Assembly (NCBI RefSeq): GCF_004745635.1
Contig: NZ_SRLB01000025.1
Location: forward strand, 1-64,000
Length of the DNA: 64,000 nt
DNA from: Methylobacterium nonmethylotrophicum
Lineage (GTDB): Bacteria; Pseudomonadota; Alphaproteobacteria; Rhizobiales; Beijerinckiaceae
Direction: 5' to 3'
Made by a program: the position numbers and the translations under genes. The notes beneath the pieces were generated by a model that ran no database searches, was not told the DNA's origin, and saw nothing but the letters and a program-made list of their open reading frames with translations. This document shows positions 38,990-50,860 of the stretch, piece after piece. Position 1 is the first letter of the stretch. Every line of letters begins with the position of its first letter.

Positions 38990-40630
38990 CTAGGGGTTGA
39001 CCCTGAGACCCACCAGGTACGTGTCCGCGTGGTAGCTCGACCCGACCGCGGTGCTGCGCAGGGCTTCGCGGGCGTAGCTCGCCCGGAGGCCGAGCCAGCG
39101 GTTGAGGCGGTAATCGAGCTTGACGCCGGCGCTGTAGCCCTGCTCGCGGATGCTGGTGCCCTGGTAGTCGTTGCTGATGAGGGTCCCGGTCAGCGTCAGC
39201 CGCAGATTGCGGCGCAGGTCGTGGGTCAGCTCGGCGACGGCGGTACGGGTGACGATGCCGCTCGCCCCCGGCACGATGGTCTCGATCACACCGGTCGAGG
39301 CGCCGACCCGCAGCGAGGTGAGCGGGGTCGCCGCCCAGGTCACCGCGCCGTCGACCACCGGGCCGGTGACGTCGCGCAGGCGGCTGTCGGCGTAGCGGCG
39401 CGACAGGTAGCCGCCCGAGACCTCGCCGGTGAGGAGACGGCTGACCTCGAAGGTCGTGCCGCCCCGCACCGTGATGCCGTCGGAATCGCGGCGCAGGCCG
39501 TACTGGTCGACCACGAAGTCGTGGATGCGGGTATCGACCAGCGTGTCGACGAAGGGGGTGAAGCCGGGCCGGATCTCGTAGCCGGTGCGCAGGCGCAGGC
39601 CGAACTGGTTGACGTTGCGGTCGTCCTGGCGCAGCACCGTGCCGTCGGTCAGCTGGGCATTCTCGAAGGTCTGGCGGTCGACGAGGCCCGACACCGTGAC
39701 CTGGAGCCGGTTGAAGTTCTGCGTCACCCCGACGGTCCCGCCATAGGTGGCGACGAGCGGCCGGTCGCGGACCTGGGCGTTGAGGTCCGGGCTGCCGGCC
39801 CGCTGGGTCGAGAGGCCGTAGCGGCCCTCGACGTCGACCTTGGTGTCGCGGGTGACGTCGAGGCGCAGCCGCATCGCGCCGTCGCCGTCCGGCCGGTTGG
39901 CGTTGGGGTTGTCCGGATAGGCGAAGTAGCCGCCGCGCAGCTCGCCGGTGAGCGAATGGGACGACCAGTCGCTCTCGACGCGCAATTCGCCCTGGCTGCG
40001 CAGCACCATCGAGCCGCGGCGCACCGTCGAGCGGTCGGGGTTCGAATCGTAGCCGACGCTCTGCTGCAGGGCCGGATACAGGGTGAGGCTGCCGGCCCGG
40101 ATGCCGAGCGGCGCGTAGGGGTCGAGGGGATCGAGCCGCCGCCGTAGCAGGGGGGTGCCGGCGGTCGCGATGTCGGGCAGGCCCGAGACCGGGATCTGCA
40201 CGGTCGGGCGCAGGCGCAGGTCGTCGCTCACGTCCTGCTGGGTCGTCTGGCGGATGATCGCGGTGGTGGGCTGGCGGGTGCGCCGCTGCGGCGGGGTGCG
40301 CGGCCGGGCGCCGGAGCGGGAGGCCGAGCCCCCCGCCGGGCGGGCGCCGGCGCGGGGCAGGCTCCGGGAGAGGGCGGGGTTGGTCCCGCGCAGCGCGAAG
40401 GTGTCGGGATCCTGGCCGCCCGGGAGCGGGCCGGCGAGGATCGGGTCGGTCGCGAGGCTCGCGCCCGCACCCGAGGGCAGGGCGGTCTGGGCGAGGGCGG
40501 TCTGGGCCAAGACGATGGGGACCAGGACGATTTGGGCCAGGCCCGTCCCGGCCGCGAGGAGGACCGCCGAGAGGGCCGGGATCGACACGCCGGGCCGGGC
40601 GTTTCCGCGTGTTCGCCGCTCGTCCGCCAC
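38990..40630 (-). CDS. Outer-membrane beta-barrel protein
   Basis: The 546-residue product starts at GTG 40630 with a long signal region (GVSIPALSAVLLAAGTGLAQ). An exported Arg/Pro-rich segment with a small repeat (AQTALAQTAL) follows. From about residue 180 there are alternating amphipathic strands ending in a typical barrel terminus, DTYLVGLRVNP. Segments such as YPALQQSVGYDSNPDRSTVR and YSAGVKLDYRLNRWLGLRAS are characteristic of the BBP2-like barrels that accompany exopolysaccharide or unknown export systems. No partner genes are adjacent, so its cargo is unknown. Two TTAAC elements occur upstream at 40684-40711. Confidence 0.88.
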   Translation of the reverse strand: MADERRTRGNARPGVSIPALSAVLLAAGTGLAQIVLVPIVLAQTALAQTALPSGAGASLATDPILAGPLPGGQDPDTFALRGTNPALSRSLPRAGARPAGGSASRSGARPRTPPQRRTRQPTTAIIRQTTQQDVSDDLRLRPTVQIPVSGLPDIATAGTPLLRRRLDPLDPYAPLGIRAGSLTLYPALQQSVGYDSNPDRSTVRRGSMVLRSQGELRVESDWSSHSLTGELRGGYFAYPDNPNANRPDGDGAMRLRLDVTRDTKVDVEGRYGLSTQRAGSPDLNAQVRDRPLVATYGGTVGVTQNFNRLQVTVSGLVDRQTFENAQLTDGTVLRQDDRNVNQFGLRLRTGYEIRPGFTPFVDTLVDTRIHDFVVDQYGLRRDSDGITVRGGTTFEVSRLLTGEVSGGYLSRRYADSRLRDVTGPVVDGAVTWAATPLTSLRVGASTGVIETIVPGASGIVTRTAVAELTHDLRRNLRLTLTGTLISNDYQGTSIREQGYSAGVKLDYRLNRWLGLRASYAREALRSTAVGSSYHADTYLVGLRVNP

Positions 40631-40707
40631 GGGCCTGCCGCTCCGCTCCGCCCGGGCCCGTCAGGGGCGCCGGTCCATCATGGTTAAGAGCGGTACAACG
40701 ATCGAGG

Positions 40708-41322
<615 letters not shown>

Positions 41323-41395
41323 CGCCGCATCCGCCCGGTGGAAACGCCCGCATCCGCACCTTCTGGTGCGGGCACCGAAACCTTATATTCGGCGC

Positions 41396-43357
<1,962 letters not shown>

Positions 43358-43532
43358 GCGCCCAGCATGATGAGCGGGAAGGAGAGGTTACGTAACCACG
43401 TACTTCAGCCTATCCGGCACTTCATCACCGACTCTTCTCGTCATCAGTACAGTTTCGCGTCGGCAGCGAGGCTGAATTGGTGATGCCGCGTGTCGACGAT
43501 GCCGCTAAGAACAGCCGAACACCGGCGCGAAA

Positions 43533-44192
43533 CTAGCGCTCCTCCGGCCCATAGGCGGCCAGGAACACCCGCACCGCCTCGGCGACCCAGTAGGTCGTCT
43601 CGGCCTCGGTCGGCGGGTCGCCGACCGAGAACAGAAGCCGGCGCATCGTCGTGGCGGCGCAGAGGTCGAAGAAGTGGCGCGCGGCGAGGTCGGTATCCAT
43701 CGGGCGCAGGCGCCCGGCGGCGATCTGGGCGTCGAGATAGGCGCGCAGGCGCGCCCGGCCGACGAGCGGCCCGGCCTCGTAGAACGCCCGGCCGAAGCGC
43801 GGGAATTTCTCCACCGCGCCGATCACCATCCGGACCGAGGCGATATGCTCGGGCCGCACCATCGCCTCGAGCAGGCTGGTGCCGAGACGGCGCAAGACGG
43901 CGGCGACGTCCGGGTCCTCGTCGTCGAGGCGCAGCAGGCTCTCGGCCAGCGTCCGCTTCTGCTCGACGGTCAGCGCCTCGAACAAGGCCTCCTTGCTGTC
44001 GAAATAGACGTAGAGCGTGCCCTTCGAGACCCCCGCCGCCTTGGCGATCGCCCCCATGCTGGCGCCGTCGAAGCCGGCGGCGAGGAAGACCTCGCGGGCC
44101 CCGTCCATGATCTGGCGGCGCTTGTCGGACTCGGCGGGTGGCGGGCTCAAGGCGGTGTCGGTCATCGTCGGGGCCATGGGGTCGAGGGCCAT
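43533..44192 (-). CDS. TetR-family repressor of the adjacent efflux genes
   Basis: The protein has a TetR helix-turn-helix at about residues 30-75 (RRQIMDGAREVFLAAGFDGA, then AIAKAAGVSKGTLYVYFDSK) and a ligand-binding C-terminal domain of the AefR-like type with SVRMVIGAVEKFPRFGRAFY. Several starts are possible: GTG 44231 and ATGs at 44192, 44177 and 44165. None has a strong ribosome binding site; 44192 gives 219 residues. It is divergent from an EmrAB-type pair, with a perfect palindrome between them, the classic arrangement for a repressor released by the exported toxin. Confidence 0.92.
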   Translation of the reverse strand: MALDPMAPTMTDTALSPPPAESDKRRQIMDGAREVFLAAGFDGASMGAIAKAAGVSKGTLYVYFDSKEALFEALTVEQKRTLAESLLRLDDEDPDVAAVLRRLGTSLLEAMVRPEHIASVRMVIGAVEKFPRFGRAFYEAGPLVGRARLRAYLDAQIAAGRLRPMDTDLAARHFFDLCAATTMRRLLFSVGDPPTEAETTYWVAEAVRVFLAAYGPEER

Positions 44193-44260
44193 TGTGGAGG
44201 CGCGGGGTTCGGTCGGTGTGCGGCACCGCACATTCCGTGCCTGGAACCGCAGAGAGCATC

Positions 44261-44285
44261 GATTGACCGAACGGTTCGGTCAATC
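44261..44285. promoter_or_regulatory. Perfect 25-bp TetR-type operator
   Basis: GATTGACCGAAC (44261-44272), a central G, and GTTCGGTCAATC (44274-44285) form a perfect dyad of 12-bp arms. It lies between the divergent tetR-type and efflux genes, 85 bases before the efflux ATG. Dyads containing ACCGAACGGTTCGGT are typical TetR-family targets, so it probably controls both directions. Confidence 0.82.
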
Positions 44286-44370
44286 TAGTATCGCGGACAT
44301 TCGAGAGCCGTCAACCGGTACCGGCAGATAACCGATACGCGCGGATGATGGCGGCGACGGGTGACAGACG

Positions 44371-45678
44371 ATGGCGTTCCGAGACGATTACGCGCAGGGC
44401 CGGCCCGCCGGCGAGGCGGTCCTGGAGGCCGCTCCGACGACCGCCCCGGGGCCCAGGGCTGCTCCCAGGACCGAGGCGGCCCCGGTCCAGCCCCCCGCCA
44501 CGCTGCCCGCCGCCGCGCCTCTCGTGACCGAGCCTCCTCCCGTCAAGCGCAAGCGGCCGCTGCGCCGCCTGATCCTGCTCGCCCTGCTCGCCGGGGGCGG
44601 CACCTACGGCGCCTATGCCGGCCGCGAATGGTGGACGACCGGGCGCTTCTTCGTCTCGACCGACGACGCCTACGTCCAGGCCGACATCTCGACGCTCGCC
44701 GCCAAGGTCTCGGGCTATCTCGAGGCGGTGCCGGTGGTGAACGGCCAGGCGGTCAAGGCCGGCGACGTCATCGCCCGGATCGAGGACGGCGACTACCGCC
44801 TGGCGCTCAAGGCCGCCGAGGACAAGCTCGCCACGCAGAGGAGCACCATCGCCCGCATCGCCCGCCAGGCGGAGGCCGCCCGCGCCCAGGTGCTGCAGGG
44901 ACAGGCCCAGATCGACGCCGCCAGGGCCGATCAGGTGCGGGCGGCGGCCGACTACCAGCGCCAGCAGCAGCTCGCGCAATCCGAGTTCGCCGCCAAGTCG
45001 CGCCTCGAGCAGGCGCGAGCCGACCGCGACCGGTCGGACGCCACCGTGAAGGGCGCCGAGGCCAACCTGATCGCCCTCAGGGCCAACGTCGCCGTGCTCG
45101 AGGCGCAGGCCAACGAGGCCGAAAGCCTGGCGGCCGAGCTGCGCACCGCGGTCGACCGCGCCAGGCGCGACCTCTCCTTCACGGTCCTGCGCGCGCCCTT
45201 CGACGGGGTGATCGGCAACAAGGCCACCGAGGCCGGGGCCTACGTGGCGCCGGGCTCGCGCATCGCCGCGCTCGTGCCGCTGCAGAGCGCCCGGGTCGAC
45301 GCCAACTTCAAGGAGACGCAGCTCGGCCGGGTCCGGGTCGGCCAGCCGGTCCATATCCGGGTCGATGCCTGGCCCGACCGCGACATCCTCGGCACCGTCG
45401 AGAGCCTGTCGCCGGCCTCCGGTTCGGTGTTCAGCCTGCTGCCGCCCGACAACGCCACCGGCAACTTCACCAAGATCGTCCAGCGCCTGCCCGTGCGGGT
45501 GCGGGTGCCGGAGGCGATCGCCCGGGAAGGCCTGCTGCGGCCGGGCCTCTCGGTGGTGGTGCGGGTCGACACGCGCGGCCTCGACGAGTCGCAGCCCCCG
45601 GCCCCGATCGAGCCGCACCCGACGGTGTCGGAGGCCAAGCCGACCGTGACCTCGGCGCTGCACATCACGGGCCGCTGA
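44371..45678 (+). CDS. emrA: HlyD/EmrA-type membrane fusion protein
   Basis: The 435-residue periplasmic adaptor of a tripartite drug efflux system has an N-terminal Pro/Ala-rich cytoplasmic stretch and one membrane anchor (RRLILLALLAGGGTYGAYAG, about 65-85). The biotinyl-lipoyl-like half-motif follows (STDDAYVQADISTLAAKVSG), then a long alpha-helical hairpin (AEDKLATQRSTIARIARQAE to AESLAAELRTAVDRARRDLS), and the barrel with FTVLRAPFDGVIGNKATEAG. It would connect the permease encoded 34 bases downstream to an outer-membrane channel encoded elsewhere. The operator at 44261 indicates control by the divergent TetR protein. Confidence 0.93.
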   Translation: MAFRDDYAQGRPAGEAVLEAAPTTAPGPRAAPRTEAAPVQPPATLPAAAPLVTEPPPVKRKRPLRRLILLALLAGGGTYGAYAGREWWTTGRFFVSTDDAYVQADISTLAAKVSGYLEAVPVVNGQAVKAGDVIARIEDGDYRLALKAAEDKLATQRSTIARIARQAEAARAQVLQGQAQIDAARADQVRAAADYQRQQQLAQSEFAAKSRLEQARADRDRSDATVKGAEANLIALRANVAVLEAQANEAESLAAELRTAVDRARRDLSFTVLRAPFDGVIGNKATEAGAYVAPGSRIAALVPLQSARVDANFKETQLGRVRVGQPVHIRVDAWPDRDILGTVESLSPASGSVFSLLPPDNATGNFTKIVQRLPVRVRVPEAIAREGLLRPGLSVVVRVDTRGLDESQPPAPIEPHPTVSEAKPTVTSALHITGR

Positions 45679-45712
45679 GGCAGCGAGGGCCGGGAAGGGG
45701 CGCGAGACGACC

Positions 45713-47287
45713 ATGGCAGCCACCGCCGCCCTTGCGGCCGCACCCGCCGACGCGCCGATCGACCGCCGCCGCATGGTGGCGTTCGTCTGCATGGTGTTCG
45801 GGATGTTCATGGCGATCCTGGACATCCAGATCGTCTCGGCCTCGCTGGCCGAGATCCAGGCCGGCCTGTCGGCCTCCGCCGACGAGATCCCGTGGGTGCA
45901 GACGAGCTACCTCATCGCCGAGGTGATCGCGATCCCGCTGTCCGGGACCCTGTCGCGGGTGCTCTCGACCCGCTGGATGTTCGTGATCTCGGCCGGCGGC
46001 TTCACCCTGATGAGCCTGATGTGCGCCACCTCGTCGACGATCGGCGAGATGATCGTCTGGCGCGCCGCCCAGGGCTTCATCGGCGGCGGCATGATCCCGA
46101 CGGTGTTCGCCTCGGCCTTCACGATCTTCCCGCCCTCGAAGCGCAGCATCGTCTCGCCGATGATCGGCCTCGTGGCGACGCTCGCCCCCACCATCGGCCC
46201 GACGGTCGGCGGCTACCTCACCGACCTGTTCAACTGGCACTGGCTCTTCCTCGTCAACATCGTGCCGGGCATCCTCGTCACCGTCTCGACCTACCTTCTG
46301 GTCGATTTCGACGAGCCGAACCACGACCTGCTCAAGCGCTTCGACTGGGCCGGCCTCGCCCTGATGGCGGCGTTCCTCGGCTGCCTCGAATACGTGCTGG
46401 AGGAGGGCCCGACCCACGACTGGTTCCAGGAGGAGGCGATCTTCGCCGCCGCGATCGTGTGCGGGGTCGCCGGCATCGGCTTCTTCTGGCGGGCGCTCAC
46501 CGCCGCGCAGCCGATCGTGGACCTGCGCGCCTTCTCGGACCGCAACTTCGCCGCCGGTTGCGTGTTCAGCTTCGTGCTGGGCATCGGCCTCTACGGCCTG
46601 ACCTACCTGTACCCCGTCTATCTCGGCCGGGTCCGGGGCTACTCGGCGCTGCAGATCGGCGAGACGATGTTCGTCTCGGGGCTGTGCATGTTCGCCACCG
46701 CGCCGATCGCCGGGCGCCTGTCGGGCAAGGTCGACCCGCGGATCCTGATGGCGCTCGGGTTCTCGGGCTTCGCCGCCGGCACCTGGATCGTCACCGGCAT
46801 CACCAAGGACTGGGACTTCTGGGAGCTGCTGCTGCCGCAGGTCCTGCGCGGCTGCTCGCTGATGCTGTGCATGATCCCGATCAACAACATCGCGCTCGGC
46901 ACCCTGCCGCCGGCCCGGATGAAGAACGCGTCCGGCCTCTACAACCTCACCCGCAATCTCGGCGGGGCGGTGGGTCTCGCGCTGATCAACACGGCGCTCA
47001 ACGATCGCTGGGACCTGCACCTCGCCCGCCTGCACGAGCGCTTCACCTGGACCAACCCGCTGGTGCTGGAGCGCCTCGACAGCATGGCGAAGGGCTTCGC
47101 CGGGCTCGCCGGCAACCCCGACGCCATGGCGCTGAAGGCGATGATGAACACCGTGCGGATGCAGGGGCTGCTCATGAGCTTCTCGGACGTCTTTCTGCTG
47201 CTCACCGGGCTGTTCCTGCTGATGGCCTGCGCGACGCCGCTGATCCGCCGGCCGCGCCCGGGCGGGGCGGGGGCGGACGCGCACTGA
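45713..47287 (+). CDS. emrB: DHA2-family multidrug efflux permease, EmrB type
   Basis: The 524-residue inner-membrane transporter of the major facilitator superfamily (14-helix DHA2 family) uses proton antiport to expel hydrophobic compounds. Visible motifs are MAILDIQIVSASLAEIQAGL (helix I, with the family motif D), PWVQTSYLIAEVIAIPLSGT, and RAAQGFIGGGMIPTVFASAF, with the motif C-like LVATLAPTIGPTVGGYL. It follows the adaptor gene closely. Its substrate cannot be told. No TolC-type outer-membrane gene is in the cluster. Confidence 0.95.
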   Translation: MAATAALAAAPADAPIDRRRMVAFVCMVFGMFMAILDIQIVSASLAEIQAGLSASADEIPWVQTSYLIAEVIAIPLSGTLSRVLSTRWMFVISAGGFTLMSLMCATSSTIGEMIVWRAAQGFIGGGMIPTVFASAFTIFPPSKRSIVSPMIGLVATLAPTIGPTVGGYLTDLFNWHWLFLVNIVPGILVTVSTYLLVDFDEPNHDLLKRFDWAGLALMAAFLGCLEYVLEEGPTHDWFQEEAIFAAAIVCGVAGIGFFWRALTAAQPIVDLRAFSDRNFAAGCVFSFVLGIGLYGLTYLYPVYLGRVRGYSALQIGETMFVSGLCMFATAPIAGRLSGKVDPRILMALGFSGFAAGTWIVTGITKDWDFWELLLPQVLRGCSLMLCMIPINNIALGTLPPARMKNASGLYNLTRNLGGAVGLALINTALNDRWDLHLARLHERFTWTNPLVLERLDSMAKGFAGLAGNPDAMALKAMMNTVRMQGLLMSFSDVFLLLTGLFLLMACATPLIRRPRPGGAGADAH

Positions 47288-48044
47288 CCGGCGCGCCGCT
47301 CAGCCTTCCCGATCCGCCCGGCCCGGCGGCCGCCGGACCGCCTCCTCGCCGCAGCGCTGCATCGCCTTCCGCCACGCCGGCGTGAGGTCGGAGGGACCGC
47401 AGGAAGCCTGGATCACCGGCCCGCCGGCCGCCGCCGCGACCAGGGCCTCGCACGGATCCGGGGTCGCCAGGCCGCCGCGGATCCGCGTCGCGGCAGGCGG
47501 CGAGAACCTCCCGGCTGCCCAGGATGTGCAGAGACCTCGTGCAGAGACCTGATGGCGTCCCGGCCGGTCGGAGATGCGATCCGGATGCGTCGTCGTCGAT
47601 GCCCACCATTGCGGCAGCCATCCGCGTGTCGATCTCGTCGCGCCGTCTTTCCAGCGCCTGAACCTGGGACGTTTGCGCCGGCGCCCGAACCGGCGGAGAG
47701 GCACAGAGAAAAGCGCCTCCCCCCGGGTGGAGAGAGACGCCAAGTCTGCGACACGTCTCGGGAGGAGATGCGGATGCCGTCCGGGTCGATGGACGCAGCG
47801 GACGGGATCAACGCGTGTCGATCCCATCATTACATGGCTGGCTCCATATCTTGCAAGCCTCTGCGGCATCGACCTTGGTCTGAAGGACAGTGACGGCCAG
47901 GTCCGCCGCCGCGTCTCCTCGACATGCCCTTGCGTCAGGAACGGCGGGTCCATCCGCCACGGCCATCCCCGCGGCGGCCCTTCCCGCCACGGCCCTTCCC
48001 GCGGTAAGTGTCGGCTTCCCGCCCGCCCGCGCCGCCCGGACGAC
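47288..48044. other. 757-base gap holding a possible decayed gene
   Basis: No intact gene is seen. On the minus strand, the last 50 codons before a TGA at 47300-47302 look coding (PCEALVAAAAGGPVIQASCG, then PSDLTPAWRKAMQRCGEEAV), with GC-rich third positions. Upstream, in another frame, SQVQALERRRDEIDTRMAAA also looks coding. Between them a 13-base unit is duplicated (GTGCAGAGACCTC at 47526-47538, repeated at 47539-47550), enough to shift the frame. The rest, 47600-48044, is patchy in composition and shows no promoter that I can identify for the importer genes. Confidence 0.35.
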
Positions 48045-49151
48045 GTGACGACGCCTGCTCCCCCTGCCACCCCGACCGCCACCGGCCACCTCCGCTTCGA
48101 GGCGGTGTCGAAGCGCTTCGGCGACCATCCGGCCGTCGACGGCGTCGACCTCGACCTCGCGCCCGGGCAGGTCTTCTGCCTGCTCGGGCCCTCCGGCTGC
48201 GGCAAGTCCACGCTGCTGCGGATGACCGCCGGCTTCGAGGAGCCGAGCGCCGGAACGATCCTCCTCGACGGTCAGGATCTGGCGGGGATCCCGCCGCACC
48301 GCCGGCCGGTCAACATGATGTTCCAGTCCTACGCCCTGTTCCCGCACAGGGACGTGGCGCGGAACGTCGCCTACGGGCTGGAGCGGGAGGGCTTGAGCCG
48401 GTCGGAGATCGCCGCCCGGGTGGCCGAGATGCTGCGCCTGGTGCAGCTCGAGCCCTTGCGCGCCCGCCGGCCCGACCAGCTCTCCGGCGGCCAGCGCCAG
48501 CGCGTGGCTCTCGCCCGGGCGCTGGCCAAGCGGCCCCGGGTGCTGCTCCTCGACGAGCCGCTCGGCGCCCTCGACCGCGCTCTGCGGGAGGAGACGCAGG
48601 CCGAGCTGCGGGCCTTGCAGCGCCGGCTCGGCACCACCTTCGTGGTCGTCACCCACGACCCCGCCGAGGCGATGGTGCTCGCCGACCGCATCGGCGTGAT
48701 GGCGGCGGGCCGGCTGGTCCAGGTCGGCCCCGCGGCCGAGCTCTACGAGCGCCCGGCCACCCGCTACGTCGCCGGGCTCCTCGGCGACGTGAACCTGATC
48801 GAGGGCCGGCTCGGAGAGGGCGGGGCGGGCGCCTTGCGCGGTCTCGACACGCCGCTCGGGCCCCTGACGGGCTTCGACCATCACGGCGCCGGCACGGCAG
48901 GCGCGCCCGGCCTCCTGGCCTTGCGGCCCGAGCGGCTGAGCCTCGCCGGCGATGGCGGGACCGGGGGATTGGCCGGCACGCTCCTCGACGCGACCTATCT
49001 CGGGGAAAAGATCCTCTACCGGGTCGGGATGGCGGACGGGCGGGTGCTGCGCGCCTCCGGCCCCCCCGGCACAGGGCCGGGCGCCGGCGCCCCGGTGCGC
49101 TTGGCCTTCGCCCCAGAGGCCGCCTCGCTGCTGCCGGTGGATCCCGCATGA
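48045..49151 (+). CDS. ABC importer ATP-binding protein, PotA-like
   Basis: The 368-residue ATPase is of the spermidine/putrescine and iron/thiamine importer class. It has Walker A GPSGCGKST (48-56), Q-loop NMMFQSYALFPHRDV, signature QLSGGQRQRVALARAL, Walker B LLLDEPLGALDRALRE, and the switch His in VVTHDPAEAM. A C-terminal TOBE domain follows (GLLALRPERLSLAG). The start is GTG 48045; no good ribosome binding site is visible, and longer in-frame starts upstream are not conserved-looking. It overlaps the first permease gene by four bases (ATGA). Confidence 0.92.
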   Translation: MTTPAPPATPTATGHLRFEAVSKRFGDHPAVDGVDLDLAPGQVFCLLGPSGCGKSTLLRMTAGFEEPSAGTILLDGQDLAGIPPHRRPVNMMFQSYALFPHRDVARNVAYGLEREGLSRSEIAARVAEMLRLVQLEPLRARRPDQLSGGQRQRVALARALAKRPRVLLLDEPLGALDRALREETQAELRALQRRLGTTFVVVTHDPAEAMVLADRIGVMAAGRLVQVGPAAELYERPATRYVAGLLGDVNLIEGRLGEGGAGALRGLDTPLGPLTGFDHHGAGTAGAPGLLALRPERLSLAGDGGTGGLAGTLLDATYLGEKILYRVGMADGRVLRASGPPGTGPGAGAPVRLAFAPEAASLLPVDPA

Positions 49152-50074
49152 GGGGGCGTCTGATGAGAGGGCGCCTGCGCGAAGCCCTGCGGCGCCTCGG
49201 CCTGCCCCTGGTGCCGCTCCTCTGGCTCCTCGCCTTCTTCGGCCTGCCGTTCCTCGTCGTCGTCAAGATCAGCCTGTCGGACCCGGCGACGGCGCTGCCG
49301 CCCTACACGCCGGTGCTCGAATGGGATGCGGGGCTCGCTGCTTGGGCCGACGTGCTCGCCGCCCTCGACTTCGAGAACTACCGCACGCTCACCGCCGACC
49401 CGCTCTATCTCGAGGCCGGCCTGACCTCGCTCGAGGTGGCGCTCGGCGCCACCCTGCTGCTGATCCTCGTCGGCTATCCGGTCGCCTACGCCATGGCGCG
49501 GGCGCCGAAGGCCTGGCAGCCGCTCCTCGTCGCCCTGATGGTGATCCCGTTCTGGACGAGCTTCCTGATCCGGGTCTACGCCTGGATCGCGATCCTGAAG
49601 GCCGACGGGCTCCTCAACCAGGCGCTGGTGGCGCTGGGGCTGGTGTCGAAACCCGTCGAGATCCTCAACACCCCGGCCGCGGTGATGATCGGGGTGGTCT
49701 ACGCCTACCTGCCGTTCATGGTGCTGCCGCTCTACGCGGTGCTGGAGCGCCTCGACCGCGGCCTCGTCGAGGCCGCCCGCGACCTCGGGGCGAGCCGGCT
49801 CACCGCCTTCCGGACCGTGACCCTGCCGCTGTCGCTGCCCGGCCTCGTCGCCGGGGCGCTCCTGTGCTTCATCCCGATCACCGGCGAGTTCATCATCCCG
49901 GACCTGCTCGGCGGGCCCGACACGCTGATGCTGGGCCGGGTCCTGTGGAGCGAGTTCTTCTCCAACCGCGACTGGCCGCTGGCCTCCGCGGTGGCGGTGG
50001 TGCTGCTGGTGATCGTCGCCGGCCCGGTCGTCCTGTTCCGCGAGGCCGAGGCCCGCCGGCTGGAGCGCCCGTGA
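49148..50074 (+). CDS. ABC importer permease, PotB-like
   Basis: The 308-residue membrane protein has six helices. The coupling loop EAARDLGASRLTAFRTVTLP, then LSLPGLVAG, is the standard site that docks on the ATPase. Also present is FCFIPITGEFIIPDLLGG-like text (LLCFIPITGEFIIPDLLGGP), the hallmark of PotB/PotH permeases. ATG 49148 overlaps the ATPase stop (ATGA); a second ATG 15 bases on is possible. It shares one base with the next permease gene. Confidence 0.93.
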   Translation: MRGRLMRGRLREALRRLGLPLVPLLWLLAFFGLPFLVVVKISLSDPATALPPYTPVLEWDAGLAAWADVLAALDFENYRTLTADPLYLEAGLTSLEVALGATLLLILVGYPVAYAMARAPKAWQPLLVALMVIPFWTSFLIRVYAWIAILKADGLLNQALVALGLVSKPVEILNTPAAVMIGVVYAYLPFMVLPLYAVLERLDRGLVEAARDLGASRLTAFRTVTLPLSLPGLVAGALLCFIPITGEFIIPDLLGGPDTLMLGRVLWSEFFSNRDWPLASAVAVVLLVIVAGPVVLFREAEARRLERP

Positions 50075-50853
50075 TGAGCCGCGCCCACCCGCTCGCCTGG
50101 GCCGCCCTGGGGCTGGGGCTCGCCTTCCTGTACGGGCCGATCCTGCTGCTCGTCGCCTACTCGTTCAACGCCTCGCGGCTCGTCACGGTCTGGGCCGGGT
50201 TCTCGACCCGCTGGTATGCGGGCCTCCTCGACAACGGCCCCCTGGTCGAATCGGCCCTCGTGACCCTGAAGGTCGCCCTCGCCTCGGCGGGCATTGCTAC
50301 GATCCTCGGCACGCTCGCGGCGCTGGCGCTCGACGGGCGCCGGCGCTTTCCCGGCCGGCCGCTCCTCACCGGGCTCGTCTATGCCCCGATGGTGATGCCG
50401 GAGGTGATCACCGGCCTGTCGCTGCTGCTGCTGTTCGTGGGCTTGGGGCTCCCCCGCGGCTTCTGGACCATCGTCATCGCGCATGCGACCTTCACGCTCT
50501 GCTTCGTCGCCGTCGTGGTGCAGGCCCGCCTGCGCAACCTCGACCGCGCGCTCCTCGAGGCCGCCGCCGATCTCGGCGCCGCGCCGGTCACGGTCTTTCG
50601 CACCGTGACCCTGCCGCTGATCGCGCCGGCCGTCATCGCCGGCTTCCTCCTCGCCTTCACCCTGTCGATGGACGACCTCGTGATCGCGAGCTTCGTCTCG
50701 GGACCGGGCGCCACCACCCTGCCGATGCGCCTCTACAGCCAGGTCCGCCTCGGCGTGACCCCGGAGATCAACGCGATCTCGACCCTCTTGATCGGGGCGG
50801 TGAGCGTCGCGGTGCTGGGGGCCTCGGTGCTGACGGCGCGGCGGGGGCAATGA
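50074..50853 (+). CDS. ABC importer permease, PotC-like
   Basis: The 259-residue second permease has six helices, the coupling loop EAAADLGAAPVTVFRTVTLP, and LAFTLSMDDLVIASFVSGPG, a motif shared by PotC and PotI. It begins within the stop of the PotB-like gene (TGATG). Together with the ATPase this makes a complete membrane unit for a polyamine or related substrate. The periplasmic binding-protein gene that normally belongs to the operon is missing on both sides: 757 bases without an intact gene lie upstream, and hicA follows 7 bases downstream on the other strand. Confidence 0.93.
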   Translation: MSRAHPLAWAALGLGLAFLYGPILLLVAYSFNASRLVTVWAGFSTRWYAGLLDNGPLVESALVTLKVALASAGIATILGTLAALALDGRRRFPGRPLLTGLVYAPMVMPEVITGLSLLLLFVGLGLPRGFWTIVIAHATFTLCFVAVVVQARLRNLDRALLEAAADLGAAPVTVFRTVTLPLIAPAVIAGFLLAFTLSMDDLVIASFVSGPGATTLPMRLYSQVRLGVTPEINAISTLLIGAVSVAVLGASVLTARRGQ

Positions 50854-50860
50854 CCGCCCG

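Noticed and set aside
47300..48211. 303-codon minus-strand frame as an intact gene
   Set aside because: It overlaps the start of the importer ATPase gene, and only its last 50 codons look coding; better read as a remnant.
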